DNA from: Craspedostauros australis
Taxonomy: Eukaryota > Bacillariophyta > Bacillariophyceae > Mastogloiales > Achnanthaceae
Direction: 5' to 3'
NCBI GenBank assembly: GCA_026770025.1
Contig: JAMXDE010000023.1
Coordinates: 186,001 to 250,000 of the forward strand
DNA: 64,000 nucleotides
Part shown: piece by piece, positions 21,090 through 33,000 of the stretch
Numbering within the stretch: position 1 is the stretch's first letter
Layout: each line of letters begins with the position of its first letter
Position numbers and translations under genes: made by a program
Notes under the pieces: generated by a model
Database searches by the model: none
The model's input: only the letters and a program-made list of their open reading frames with translations
What the model was told of the DNA's origin: nothing

Positions 21090-22445
21090 TTAGAGTTCGT
21101 CGCTCGTGGTGCCGAAGGCGATGGAACTTTCCGCCAAGTTGGTGTAGAGCACGCCGATGAAGACGCCGCATATGACGACGTACATGTCGGATCGGAGATG
21201 GGTGAAGGCGCTGTACATGGCCACGAGCGTGGGGAAGGTGCTCGACATGAAGTTGGTGACTCCCGATTTGACCATGGCCACCGGATCGATGCCGGTGTCC
21301 TTCTTCTTCTTCTTTTCCCCGTCTTCCGACGCGGGGATCTCGGCACCGAGGATGACGTTGCCGACCAGCTGACGCAAGATCAAGGCGACGCCGCAGAGGA
21401 TGGGAGGGGTGTCCATGAGGGCTTGGGGCAGGGACATGAGCGTGAGGAAGAAGTTGATCGGCATGTAGTAGAAAATCCGGAGGTTGAGTCTGTGCAACCA
21501 GATCGCGGCTTTCGCGATGGTGTTGAGCAGGGTGGGTTCCTTCGTCAAATCGTCCAGATCAACGCCGAAGAGAGGATCGATGTTGGGTCCTTGGTCTTCG
21601 TCGTCGTCCACGCCGAATTCGTCTTCGTCCGAAGGTGGAACGATGGCATCTCCGACATGATCCGCGGCATCCAATGCGTCCTGGGCGGCCCCCTTGCTCT
21701 GCTTGTCGGCGAAGAGGTCGCGGTGGAGGATGGGAACGCCGTGCTGCGACGCTGCGTTCTGGGTGTGGATCGTGATGTCGTCGCGGTACACCTGCACGCC
21801 GACGTCGATGCCGGCGAAGAGCAGGAGGAAGACCGTGAGGATGTGCATGTAGATCGCGGTTTGGTGCGCCTTGGGGAGCGGGTTCGTTTGGTTGTATTGG
21901 CTGATCGTCTTTGCCTGGTCCTCCGTGACCTCCGGCGCCACATCGCTCTTGCTCTTCTTCTTTGCAAGCATCTTCTTGCGACGCATCTTTGCCACGCCAA
22001 GGTACTTCTTCTTGTCGGCTGCCGCGGCATCGTCGTCGGTTGGTGCTGCGCCGGTGCTCGACTTCGCGCTGACCCGCGCCTCTGGTTCCGCGGTGGTCTC
22101 CTTTGCAGCTGTGGCAGTTCCGGCTGTCTTGACGGAATCTTCCGTCGTTGTTGCTCTTGTTGTTGTTGTTGTTGTTGCAGTCGTTGTGGTGGCTGCGCCC
22201 GACGTCGCATCCGGCTGAGTCTGCTCGTCATTGGACGCAGCCTTTCGATTTCGGTAACGGCGGTTCCTTGCGGCACGGATGCGGGCGGCGTTGCTCTTGG
22301 AGGCATCCTTGTCCTCATCCGCGAGAGCCCCTTCACCGCTCACGAGATTCATGCGCTTGTTGGCCCTCTCCATGATGCGCTTGCGTCTGGCTTCTGCCTG
22401 TGCGCGCGCAGCCTCTGCCGCAGCGACATCATCGGTCTCCGCCAT
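21090..22445 (-). CDS. three-TM ER membrane protein, GET2/CAMLG-like
   Basis: One exon, 451 aa, starting MAETDD at 22445. The first 40 residues are cytosolic and basic (ARRKRIMERANKRMNLVSG). This resembles the N-terminal helix pair of Get2/CAMLG, which binds the Get3 ATPase during insertion of tail-anchored proteins. A low-complexity Ala/Thr stretch and a Lys-rich block follow. There are then about three hydrophobic segments: near residues 200-225, a central hairpin-like pair near 320-370, and one near 405-440. That topology fits the GET2 family. Overall identity is not obvious, so the assignment is inference from motif plus topology. It is divergent from MCM4 across 611 bp. Confidence 0.5.
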   Translation of the reverse strand: MAETDDVAAAEAARAQAEARRKRIMERANKRMNLVSGEGALADEDKDASKSNAARIRAARNRRYRNRKAASNDEQTQPDATSGAATTTTATTTTTTRATTTEDSVKTAGTATAAKETTAEPEARVSAKSSTGAAPTDDDAAAADKKKYLGVAKMRRKKMLAKKKSKSDVAPEVTEDQAKTISQYNQTNPLPKAHQTAIYMHILTVFLLLFAGIDVGVQVYRDDITIHTQNAASQHGVPILHRDLFADKQSKGAAQDALDAADHVGDAIVPPSDEDEFGVDDDEDQGPNIDPLFGVDLDDLTKEPTLLNTIAKAAIWLHRLNLRIFYYMPINFFLTLMSLPQALMDTPPILCGVALILRQLVGNVILGAEIPASEDGEKKKKKDTGIDPVAMVKSGVTNFMSSTFPTLVAMYSAFTHLRSDMYVVICGVFIGVLYTNLAESSIAFGTTSDEL

Positions 22446-23056
22446 GCTTGCTTCGCGTTGCTTTGGGTTCCTCAGTCGGATTGGAGTATGCACTATATGC
22501 TGGTCCGATCTGCTTGTTTGGTTGCTTGTTGTGGTGCAATAGATCGCAATGGATCGTATTATATTGTGGAATAGAATGCAGGTGTGTGGAGTGTTGGTGC
22601 AATGATGATGGCCACGAGTATAGCCGTGCTCGTCGCAACTCCTGTCTCTTTGTGCGGTTTGTTGCCATCGCGTTGTCTGGGTTGGTGTGAATTGGTGTGA
22701 TTCGGTTGCCCACACTCTGTCCACATCCACACGTGTTGATTTGCGGGATTGACAAACCCCACGAGTCCCAAAACAATCCCATTTGGCGACAACTCGTTTT
22801 CATTCACGAACAAATTCAAATCACAATGTGCGAAGTGTTGCGAAAAATGGCGCCAAAGTGGCAACGACAACAATCGCCGAGTGTTTGTGACTCGTACTCG
22901 TCACAACACCAGAGAGACGCCAGCACCGAACACAAACAACTGCGCGATAGCAAGCTGGAAACGAAGGCACCTACTCGTACCGTACGAGCCGATTACAGAT
23001 ATTCGCAGTCGCAACTGCGAATACGAACAGCTAGTCGAGCAAGCAAACGCGGGACA
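22446..23056. promoter_or_regulatory. divergent promoter region of the GET2-like gene and MCM4
   Basis: 611 bp separate the two divergent start codons. The MCM4 frame stays open to the left as far as 22697, with in-frame ATGs at 22697, 22826 and 22850, so an N-terminal extension of MCM4 is possible. No other gene is seen. Confidence 0.45.
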
Positions 23057-26000
23057 ATGTCTGTTGCCGGAGATCAAGAGCCTGCGGACGAGCCTGCGGA
23101 CGAAATCGCAGACACCAATGATCCGTCCACGTTGGCGGACGATGCCGCAAATGGATCCGCTAGTGTGCGTGGGAACGACAACGAAGAGGAGCAGGCGGGC
23201 GGAACTCTTGGAATGGCACCGCCTCAATCTCCACCATCGTCATCCGATCACGGTGAAATGCCACAACAGGATTCTCCCTTGCAAATGAGCGGCGTGGAAG
23301 CAACGCGAGCAGATGATGACCCACCGGCAGACGACGACGACGACAGCAGCAACAACAACAATAATGATGCCGACGGCGACGTCGACGTCGATGAGATGGA
23401 AGAGGTGGTGGAAGACGCATCGTTGGACGATGGAATCACGGGACATGAGGATGAGGAGATGGAAGGCGTCACGATGGCCAGAGGCACCGATGTTAACGTG
23501 CGAATTGCAGCCGCCACATTCCAGAACTTCCTCCTGGAGTTTCGCCCTCAGGGTCGAAACGAGAATTCGGACGATGCATCAGAGACCAGCACGGGCGAAG
23601 GCATGGGCGCGGATCAACCATTCTACGTTGCAAAGTTACGATCGTTGCTGAACAAGACGACGCAGTCCAGCCTGGAGGTCGATGCCATGCATCTCTACCG
23701 TCATAATGTGGCGTGCAAAAAGTTCTACCAGCAGCTCGTCAGCTACCCCATGGAGATCATTCCACTCATGGACCTTGTCATCCAGCGAGAGCTACGCAAG
23801 ATCGCATCAACCTCCGAGCAGTACAGAGACCTGCATCCGAACGAAATACCGGTGCCACCGATCCAGGTTAGGCCGTTCAATCTCAAGCACGTGTCCAACC
23901 TCAGATGTCTCGATCCTGTGTCAATGGATTCGCTGGTGTGCATCAAGGGGATGATTGTCAGATGCTCGCCCATCATCCCAGATCTCAAGGTCGCCTACTT
24001 CCAGTGCGTCATCTGCGGCGACGCGCTGCAGGTCTCCATCGACCGTGGCCGCGTTCAGGAGCCGCACCAATGCCCAGGATGCAAGATGAAGAACGCCTTC
24101 CAGCTCAGCCACAACCGTTGCCTCTTCGCCGACAAGCAGCTCGTCCGGCTGCAGGAGACACCGGACCAAGTTCCCGCAGGTCAAACGCCGGCCTCCGTCG
24201 TCACGTTCTGCTTCGACGATTTGGTGGACACCTGCCAGCCCGGCGACAAGGTCGAGGTCACCGGGGTCCTTAGAGCGCAGCCGATCAGGGTCAACCCCAA
24301 GATCTCCAAGCTCAAGAGCATCTACAAAACATACATCGACGTCATTCACTTCAGGGCGGTCACGGGGATGGAACGTCACGAATCCTCATCATCGACGACC
24401 CTGTCCGACGATCGCATCGCTCAACTGCGCTCGCTGTCGCGGCGACATGATGTCTACGAGCAATTGGCGAACTCCCTCGCACCGTCCATCTGGGGTCATG
24501 ATGATGTCAAAAAGGGTGTGCTTTGCATGCTCTTTGGGGGGAACCAAAGCCGCGTCCGGTCGAGGCCAGCAGCAGGAGGAGCGTCAGGAGCTGGCGCTGA
24601 AGAAGATCTGGGCGGGGACGACGATACCGACTCGCCGGATGCACATGCCTCAAAGGACGGAAAATTGAACAAGAGGGGGGACATCAACATCCTTCTCTGC
24701 GGGGATCCGGGGACGTCAAAGTCGCAGCTGCTCAGCTATGTTCACAAGCTGAGCTCACGCGGGGTGTACACATCTGGCAAGGGAAGCAGTGCAGTCGGGC
24801 TCACCGCGTCAGTTGTACGAGATCCCGAAACGAAGGATCTCGTGCTAGAAAGTGGCGCCTTGGTGCTTTCGGACCGCGGCATCTGCTGCATCGGTACGTG
24901 ACATGCAAGCGGCCAGGTTTGGGCTCCGTCTTCATGTCCATTAGCGTCTTCAATCTTGTGAATTGAGGTAGCGCGATGCGTTTTTACCATGGCGTATTGT
25001 GAAGTCAAGCAATGTGATGATCGGTTGCGCACATGCGCACGTGCACAAAACAGAACAACGGCGCCGTGCAGGCTGCAACTGCAAAATCTTGCGGCCTTTC
25101 AATGCGTCCTACGGTGATGCATTCCATAGCAGCGTGCCATACCATACCGTACTACTAGCATGTTCCACAATTTCTGGAGTCATCAAATCGCTGCTCACAA
25201 AGCTCATCTCTCTCTCTATGTTCCACAAAACGTTGCAATTTGATCGACCTGCTGCAACATTCCATTTTGCCGCCTCACATGTCGCTGTCCACCTTGCTGT
25301 CATTATTGACGATGGTAAACACTGAATACTGGTGCTGGTGGCACTTCTTCGTGACTTGCGTTGAGACAGACGAATTTGATAAAATGTCAGACGCGGTAAG
25401 AAAGCAGAGAGGATGGATACCTGGGAGTGTACCGCGCTTCTCGTCATTCATGGTCGATACGGGTTGCTCCTCTCATATTGTATAATACTACAACCACCTG
25501 GACTGTGATCCTGTCCGCTCTTGTGCTTGCGGTTGTGACCATGACCATGACCATGATCACATCCATACTCACACTCATGGTCCCGTCCATGTACCATTGT
25601 CTTGTGGCATTTCGTTTTTTGAACCAACACACGCATGCACGCGCGTGCACGCACCTGCTCGATTCTTCAGACTCGATCGATTCTGCACGAAGCAATGGAG
25701 CAGCAGACAGTGAGCATCGCGAAGGCTGGCATCATCGCCTCGCTGAACGCAAGGACGTCCATCTTGGCATCTGCCAACCCGGTGGAATCGAGGTACAATC
25801 CCAACCTCAGCGTCGTCGAGAACGTGAAGCTCCCTCCCACGCTTCTGAGCCGATTCGACCTCATATACCTCATCCTGGACTCACCCAACGCGGATCATGA
25901 TCGGCATCTCGCGCAGCACCTGGTTGGTCTGTACTATGAAATGCCGCGCGTCGCTGATCCAGAAATGGACGGTGAGCTGCTGAGAGACTACATTGCCTAC

Positions 26001-26995
26001 GCGAGGGAGAATGCTCGGCCATCTCTCAGCGATGCGGCCGCGGACGAGCTGCTGACGAGTTACTTGGAGCTGAGGAATCCCTCCACGGGCACGGTGACCA
26101 ACAACGGCACTCGAACTATATCAGCAACACCAAGGCAGTTGGAGTCGCTGGTGCGCCTGAGCGAGTCCCTGGCTAAGATGAGGCTGTCGGATGTTGTTCG
26201 GAGAGAAGATGCAAAGGAGGCGCTGCGCTTGATGAAGGTCGCAACGCAGGCGGCAGCGACGGATCCAAGGACAGGAAAGATCGACATGGATATGATTGCA
26301 ACTGGACGGAGCACAGTGGATCGACAGTCGGAGGAGCAGCTGTATGACGCCGTGAAGGAATTACTGAAAGAGGTGAGACAACAGTGTCACTTTGTGTTTC
26401 AAGGTTGCCAGACCGCTGTATCATGCCTTGGTGGCTTCCACGTCCCGTCCATCACATGCCAGGATCTCGCAACGATTTGTTCGTTTTGAGTGCGCAAATG
26501 CTCGCGTACGATGGTGACTTTGCTTCAAAGCGATAACGGACCTCACAGTATGGCGGCGCACGTTTTCCTGGTTTCTTATTGTTGTCTCCTGCGACGATCG
26601 TGGACAAATCTCATGCAACGACACTGATGCCTGCAATGGCAATACATCCCATCTACAAAAAACGATGATCGTCCCGCCTGAAATTTGATGCATCTCTGGA
26701 ACCCTGCCATCTGTTCCACTCTTGGGTGCTCATGGCAATATTAACGATTATGTTGACGATGATCATACACTACGGCGCGACACTCGGGGAAACGATCGTT
26801 GGTGGACCTTGTCGAGCGAAGAGGCGAGGCAGTCGTCTCCAGGTCCGCGAGATCGTTCGACAAATCTCGGAGGTTTCGGACGCAGAGATCAGCCAGGACG
26901 ACATCATCTCCACCCTGCGAAGGATGGACGCCGATGGCATCGTTCAATTCAAGGAGCGGTCTCAGACGATCTTCATTCGGCCGACGATAATGTAA
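23057..26995 (+). CDS. MCM4: DNA replication licensing factor MCM4
   Basis: Four exons: 23057-24893, 25370-25395, 25671-26372 and about 26843-26995, giving about 905 aa. The product is a subunit of the MCM2-7 replicative helicase. After an acidic, disordered N-tail come the MCM N-domain with a C4 zinc motif (CVICGD...CPGCK), the MCM4-typical VRPFNLKHVSNLR, Walker A GDPGTSKS near residue 550, Walker B spread over exons 1-2 (DEFDKMSD) and the arginine finger SRFDL in exon 3. Exon 4 encodes the winged-helix tail. The exon 4 acceptor could instead be at 26822, adding seven residues. I prefer the ATG at 23057, but upstream in-frame ATGs exist. Exon 2 is only 26 nt and completes Walker B. Confidence 0.92.
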
Positions 26996-27424
26996 GCACG
27001 GGGTGTGTACTTGTAGCTCGAGTACCGGGATGTCGGGACATTCCAAATATCCACCAGAGAATAACGATTTGGAGTGGTGCGAGTAATGCTAGAATACGAA
27101 CCCTCTTCATTGTATTAGGCTGCAAACACCAGTACATGCCACTGAAGTGCCGCAGGCGTCGAGCCTGTGCCTTGCACCGCGTTGACTCGCCGACCGCATT
27201 ATCCTTCGCTGTTCCCGTTTTCGATATTCCTCGTGGCTATGCGAGTACACGTAAGTTAGAGGCAAGAACGATGAGACACGGAACCGCTGTTGTTGCTGTC
27301 GCTGTTCCTGTCGCTGTTCCTGTCGCTGATGTCGACGTGGAGCTAGCAGCCTCAATTTCGCGTTCGCATTGCTCGTGACCGGTGGCTTGCGGCAAGCCGT
27401 CTACTTCTACTTCGGAGAGCTGGT
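26996..27424. other. convergent intergenic region
   Basis: This lies between the MCM4 stop and the 3' end of the lumen-protein gene. It contains a TGTCGCTGTTCC direct-repeat tract at about 27290-27335. No gene is seen. Confidence 0.4.
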
Positions 27425-28513
27425 CTACTTTTGTACGGCCATGTTGACGATGTTGCCAAGGTTGGAGTCAAACTCCTGCATGTTGAGATCGTTCTCGTCG
27501 TTGACCTGCTTCTTGATGCTTGCCACGGTGTCTTCGGGGAAGAAGGAAAGGAATTCGTCGAGTTTCGCCTGTGCCGCATCCAATCCCTTGAGGACCAAAG
27601 CTTCCTTGCCAGCGATGCTGTTCTCTCCGACCTAAGCATCCGATGGAGATGGTGCCGGCCATGACGAGATGTAGCATTTTTTGTTTTCGGTGTCACACGA
27701 ATGCCAATATTCATATCGAGCAGAGTCGAATGGAGTGGAGTGGAGTAGAGTGGTTTGCATGTGTGCATGTGTGCATGTGTGCAGTGGCAGAAGACAAGTG
27801 TATGAGCGTATTTGCGCAATTGTATTCGTTCCCCAAATGGGAGCCTGAAGGCAAGGGGGAAACTGCCCCATCATAAAACGGCACACTTTGCAGTGCACAG
27901 CGTTCGTGTCCTCGGTTCCCATCCGGTCACCATGCTGCCTTGTCGTCGTGTCGTCTCGTTGCCATTGCGCACTCACCTTGATGTTCTGAACGTCAGCAGA
28001 ATCGAAGTATTCGAGGATGGTTTGGAGGTTCTGCACTGCGGTTTGCCCAACATCAATGGCCTTGATTTGTTTGTCGTTGCCCGGCAGGTATGCGCTGGCA
28101 CCAACCACAGAGTCCGCCAATCTGTAGTTCTGGATCATGAATTTGACCGCCAGCTTGACGTTAGCTCGTTGGACGTCCTTGAATTTCCCAGATTTGATGA
28201 GCCTCTTCTCTTGCTGGGTCGCCTCTCGTACCCTCACGACTTTGTACAGGTAACCATCCAAAGTCGGCTTCTCGGCCAGGGCAAGGCCTGGGGCAATCAG
28301 GGTGGTTGCGAAACCTGTCGCAATCGCCCCCATAAAGTCCCGGCGCTGTATGGAACCGTGCGGAGTGCAGCTGTCGTTCTGCTGCTGCGATCGCTGCTGC
28401 ATCAAGATGCCGCGGAAAGATTCGCTTCGCATGCGGCGTAGGTTGAAGGCAGATGCATGCTGGATGTATGCCAGAACGATCAACACACTGGAGAGGATGG
28501 ATTCGGTCTTCAT
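27425..28513 (-). CDS. thylakoid lumen protein of unknown role, Tat-type precursor
   Basis: Two exons, 28513-27977 and 27631-27425 (GTGAGT donor, TTAG acceptor), give 247 aa. The N-terminus is tripartite. A signal peptide ends in ASAF at the plastid cleavage motif, then comes a basic transit region, then a twin-arginine segment (RRDFMGAIATGF) with a hydrophobic core and an A-x-A site (ALA). This is the address of a protein crossing the thylakoid membrane by the Tat route. The mature part is about 165 residues, helical and rich in Lys, Asp and Gln. I do not recognise its family. The targeting suggests a photosystem or lumen helper protein, but the role is unknown. Confidence 0.7.
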
Positions 28514-30030
28514 GGTTGTACGTGCTTATTGTGACTGGGCGAATGGCTTGTGTTGTGATGCGTGTGCTTGGCCAGCCGGTTGGCATTTGGGTGGATCAGG
28601 TGATGACTCGGTTTCGAACCTTTTGGGTCAGCTTGCCTCTTTTCTCTCACGGCTCTCTGATCCTTCTACTTGTGTACTTCTACGAGTATGAGTACTGATG
28701 TGATGAGGTGGGAGATATTCCTGTATGGCATGCGATGTGGATGAGAGTGGAACGGTGAGGAGGAGTCCCCGTATGGGTTTTCGACTCTGGAGAGTAGCGA
28801 TGTGTGTCAATTATTATGGGTGTCGGTTCATCTTCCTCTGTGTGGATCGCGATCTTTTTTGTTGTGGTTGGCTTCTCTCTCTCTGCCTGTTCTGTGGTGC
28901 GGTGGTAGTGCGGTGGTAGTGCGGTGGTAGTGCGGTGGTAGTGCGCCGATTGACGTCAGCCAACACATCAACAGCATCGACAACGATAAGGACTATGCAA
29001 GCACCTCGCAGAATGGACGAACATTCTCTCTGCGCTCGACACTTCTTCTGGAAGCTTCCCTCAGGCACCATCCCTGGGTACAACTATGAGCTAGTCTGTG
29101 TAGGTAGTACTCATTCCCTGTTTCTCACAGTGTTGGAAGAAGAGCACTCCACTCCATTCTCAAGAGAGTACTCTCACCTGCCCATGCAGACCCCCCGCGC
29201 TTGTGTAGTACATGCCTGGGTGTGTATGCTCGTCAGAAGTGCATCCGCAAGCATTCAGGTGGACACATGCGCAAGTACATGTCGCTCTGTCGATGCGTCT
29301 TTCCTCCTTGTGTTGCAGCATGCGTACCATAATCGCAGTTGCCTTGAGCTGATCCGATGGATACGATGTGCAAACAGGTGGAGCAAGAAAAGAAGACGGT
29401 TGTTGTTTTACATGTGCTGCTCTCTTCGCTAATTTATAGATGCTATCAAATCATTCCATGGCAATACTCGGGCCAGGGTTTGATCTGATCTACTCGAAAG
29501 AAGAGGTCGTGGGACAGCACATGACCATTCGCGGTTTAGACTCCAATGTGGACATGGGCAAGACGACACAGCCTCTTGTGCAGACGGCTGTAATCCTTTT
29601 TCCTTTCAGACTTTCATGCGGTTGATACCGGTAGGCAGACACTTCGTCGCCGGTCGTCTCCGTGCACAAGATACGTCGCCTCTATGGACGTCAGGAACGG
29701 ACTCGCTCCCAAATACAATGGGGGGAGGGAGCGAGGGGGGTTTGCGAGATGGATCACTGTTCATTTTTCTGGGGTTTTCTGGTTGCTTTGTGTTGGTTCG
29801 GTTGTGGGGCGTGTTGGTATGATCGGGGGAATAAAGTTGATGTGAATGTGAGCGCGAGCATGGAAAGCCCATGCGTGCATCGACGCCAAGCCAAGGTCAA
29901 GTGCATTCTGGATACGCCGCCATCGCAGTCCTCTCAACAAGTGAGGATCGGCGGTGGCAGAAGCAGGCAGAGCATTGACTTGTTGTTGCAGCGTTGATGC
30001 GCGAGCGCTCGGCAGTGAAGAGGAATGCGC
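28514..30030. other. 1.5-kb region without a convincing gene
   Basis: It separates the lumen-protein start from the 3' end of the SAPT-repeat protein. It contains an 11-bp tandem repeat at 28897-28940. A good acceptor-like site lies at about 29319 (CTTTCCTCCTTGTGTTGCAG), a second at about 29439 (TTTATAG) and a third near 29611 (CCTTTTTCCTTTCAG). Open stretches beside them do not join into a protein I recognise. A small spliced gene or non-coding transcript is possible. Confidence 0.35.
28897..28940. repeat. 11-bp tandem repeat, four copies
   Basis: The unit GTGCGGTGGTA is repeated four times without a mismatch. It lies in non-coding sequence upstream of the lumen-protein gene. Confidence 0.9.
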
Positions 30031-33000
30031 TTAGTCGGAGCAAGCCTTCGGATAGGGCGGTGTGCAGTCCTCGGATGCGTCGTCGATGGTGTAGGTCTGG
30101 CCACCGGCGCCTAGGCACATGTCAGTCTTCACACAGTTTTGGCAACTGTTGGCTGGCACACATCTTCCGGGGTTAATGACGAGGTCATCGATGGCCATGG
30201 GGTGCATGGCAACGCCATTACAACTGTTGTTGGACATGCATGCGTTCTCTCCAATGTCAATGCTTCCTGCGGTCTTGGTGAGGTCGGCGTGGACATTGGT
30301 GCATGAGCTCGGTCCCTGGCAGGCCCTCTCCTGGATGAGGATGTCAACGACAACAGGTGTCACAATTCCAGCGGTTTGGGGGGCCTTTTGTCCGAGGCCC
30401 GTGCAGCTGTTCGCGCCGTTGCAGGCCGCGTTCTCGATGCGAATATTGCCGTATACGTCCGTTCCAAGGTTGTTGCAGTTGGAATTGCCCGTGCACGCTG
30501 ATGGGCCCACAATCGTGTATCCGGTGACGGCGTCGTTCGAAGGTTCGTTCGTGATCGCTCCAAGATTCTCGCAAGAGTTGTCGGAAAGGCAGCTTCCAAC
30601 GATGATGGACGACTCCTTAATTCCTGCGCAAGAATCCGTGCCTGCGCAGGAGTCTGGCGTAATGGTGATCACCTTGGGGGCGGTGCCTGATGGCGTGCAA
30701 TCAGCGGCGGTCGGACAGCAGTCCTTCCCACTGCATGCAGTGAATAGATCAGCACCGCTGCCAGTGAGGAGGACGCCGTCTCCCATCAGGGCGTTTTCGA
30801 TCAAAGCGCGGGCGTCGGGATCATTCTTGATGCGATCGAAGCGCGCCTGGGCTTCCTCAGCGGTCGTGAGGGACATGGTGTCGGTGTCGCATCCGAAGAT
30901 GCTCTTCACGAGCCTGTCCTTGTTGTCGGGGAGGTCCTCGATTCGGTTCACGAAGTCGGTGCACGCACCCACGTCATCATCGCAGAACACCATCACAGCA
31001 TCGCCAGTGTTTGTTTCGATTGTTGGTGTTGCTGTCGGCGCGAATGATTTAGTAGGGGCGCTTGTGTCGGTTGGTACGATAGAGGGCACATCCGAGGGCT
31101 GTGCGGACGGAAGGTCTGAGGGCACATCCGAGGGCTGTGCGGACGGAAGGTCTGAGGGAATATCCGAGGGCAGATCTGAGGGCAGATCTGAGGGCACATC
31201 CGAGGGCACATCCGAGGGTGCCACAGATTCCGTTGGAGCGGCAGACCCTGTTGGAGCATCAGTGACCGGCACGATAACTTGGAGCTCTCTTCCCTCTTCT
31301 CCGTATGACACAGTCTCCTGAAGACGCCTCCTGTTCATAACAAACGGAGAGTTGACGTTTCCTGGCTCGCTGAGGCACAGGGTCTGCAGTGCGGTCTTCT
31401 TGACTGTTGGGGCTGCCGTTGGAGTGCTGGTAGGTCCAACGGATGGGAGGATGCTTGGGACGTTGGATGGACTGATGGAGGGGAGGCGTGTTGGCCCGTC
31501 GGTTGGGCCTGCTGACGGTGACATGGTTGGTCCCATGGACGGCATTTCTGATGGCAGAACGGATGGGATATCGCTCGTGAGCGGGGTGGGGGCGAAGGTG
31601 GGGCACTCGGTTGGACGGTCGGCTTTGGCGACGCAGAAGTCCTCGTCGATTTCGCCGTTTCGGTTTCCCATGCTGTCCGGGCCGCAGAGGAAAGGTCCGT
31701 TGATGATTACGTAAACCTGATTGAAGGGGCAGTTCTCCAGGGCGCATCCCATGCAGGTCTCAAATCCTTTGCAGTCGCCTTCCTCAACAACGACATCGGT
31801 TTCCATGAAATCACTGTTGGCCAAGCCTTCGCAGGCACTGGTGCCATCGCAGGCTCCGTCCTCAATGCTGAGGCTTCCTCTGTTCTTGGATCCTCCATTC
31901 GCTCCCGCGTCAGTGGAGGAGTGCGCGTCCAAGCACGAATTGGTTTGGGAGCAGGCTTGCGCGCCGATGCTGATGTCGGACACGACTCGTCCTGCTGTCG
32001 TCTGCATGGCACGGCGGCCGGCGTTTGTGCAAGAGTTGGAACCGTTGCATGATCCGTTCTGGATGGTCACGTCACCGTACGAGAACTGTCCGACGTTTTT
32101 GCATGACTCTGCGGGAGTGCAGGCTGATTCACCGACGAAGGTGACTCCGCGTTGGACTGTGTTGGGGTCGTCGTTTTGGTTGAGGTTTTCGCACGCATAG
32201 TCCCCGGTGCATGAAGTGGCGAGGATGAGGGCATTCAGACCCACGTTGTTGCATGAACCCATTCCGGTGCAAGCGTTGAGTGCCACGGTCATGAATCCGA
32301 AATTCGAGGATGAGGAACAGCCGTCCGTGCGCTGGCAGCAGGGGCTGCCGTTCGCGTTGGAGCAGGCCGTCTTCATGTCTTTTGGCAGTGCAGTGACAAA
32401 CTCAGTTCCAGCCGAGTCGACCATTTCGAGCTGCTGGGCCAGACCTGGATTGGATGCGTACGTGTTGAATCCGATGCGTGCTTCATTCTCACCCAGATTT
32501 CCGTAGCAGCCGAAGAACGTTTTGAGGTCAGAGTTGTCGCGGACTGCGCGGATGGCCTGACGGCACGTATCCTTGTCCTTGTTGCAGCTGATAGTCTTCG
32601 TGTTGAACAGTTCAGGTGGGAGCGAAGGGCTGCTTGGAATAACATCTGGGTTGCATGCGACGGAGATAGACGCTTCGAAGACGGTGGGGGCAGATGTTGG
32701 AGCCGCGGTCGGGGCGCTGGTTGGTGCGGATGTTGGGGCCGCGGTAGGCACGGAGGTTGGAGCCGACGTGGGAGCGGAAGTTGGGGCCGAAGTCGGGCCG
32801 GAAGTTGGGGCGCTGGTTGGTGCGGATGTGGGTGCCGAAGTCGGAGCTGAGGTTGGTGCGGAGGTTGGTGCCGACGTTGGGGCCGAGGTGGGGGCGCTGG
32901 TTGGGGCAGATGTGGGGGCCGCGGTTGGGCCGGTTGGGGCCGCGGTTGGCGCCGGTGTTGGCATGCCTGGGGTGGCAGTTGGGTTGGCGGTTGGAGCCGA

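Noticed and set aside
21198..22574. 458-codon frame on + opposite the GET2-like gene
   Set aside because: It has an antisense composition (Val/Gly/Asp-rich, then Cys/Ser runs) and no domain; the - strand frame has coherent TM segments.
30119..31321. 400-codon open frame on + antisense to the same gene
   Set aside because: It is low in protein-like features and lies wholly opposite the CX5C domain and PSD linker; the - strand product explains the sequence.
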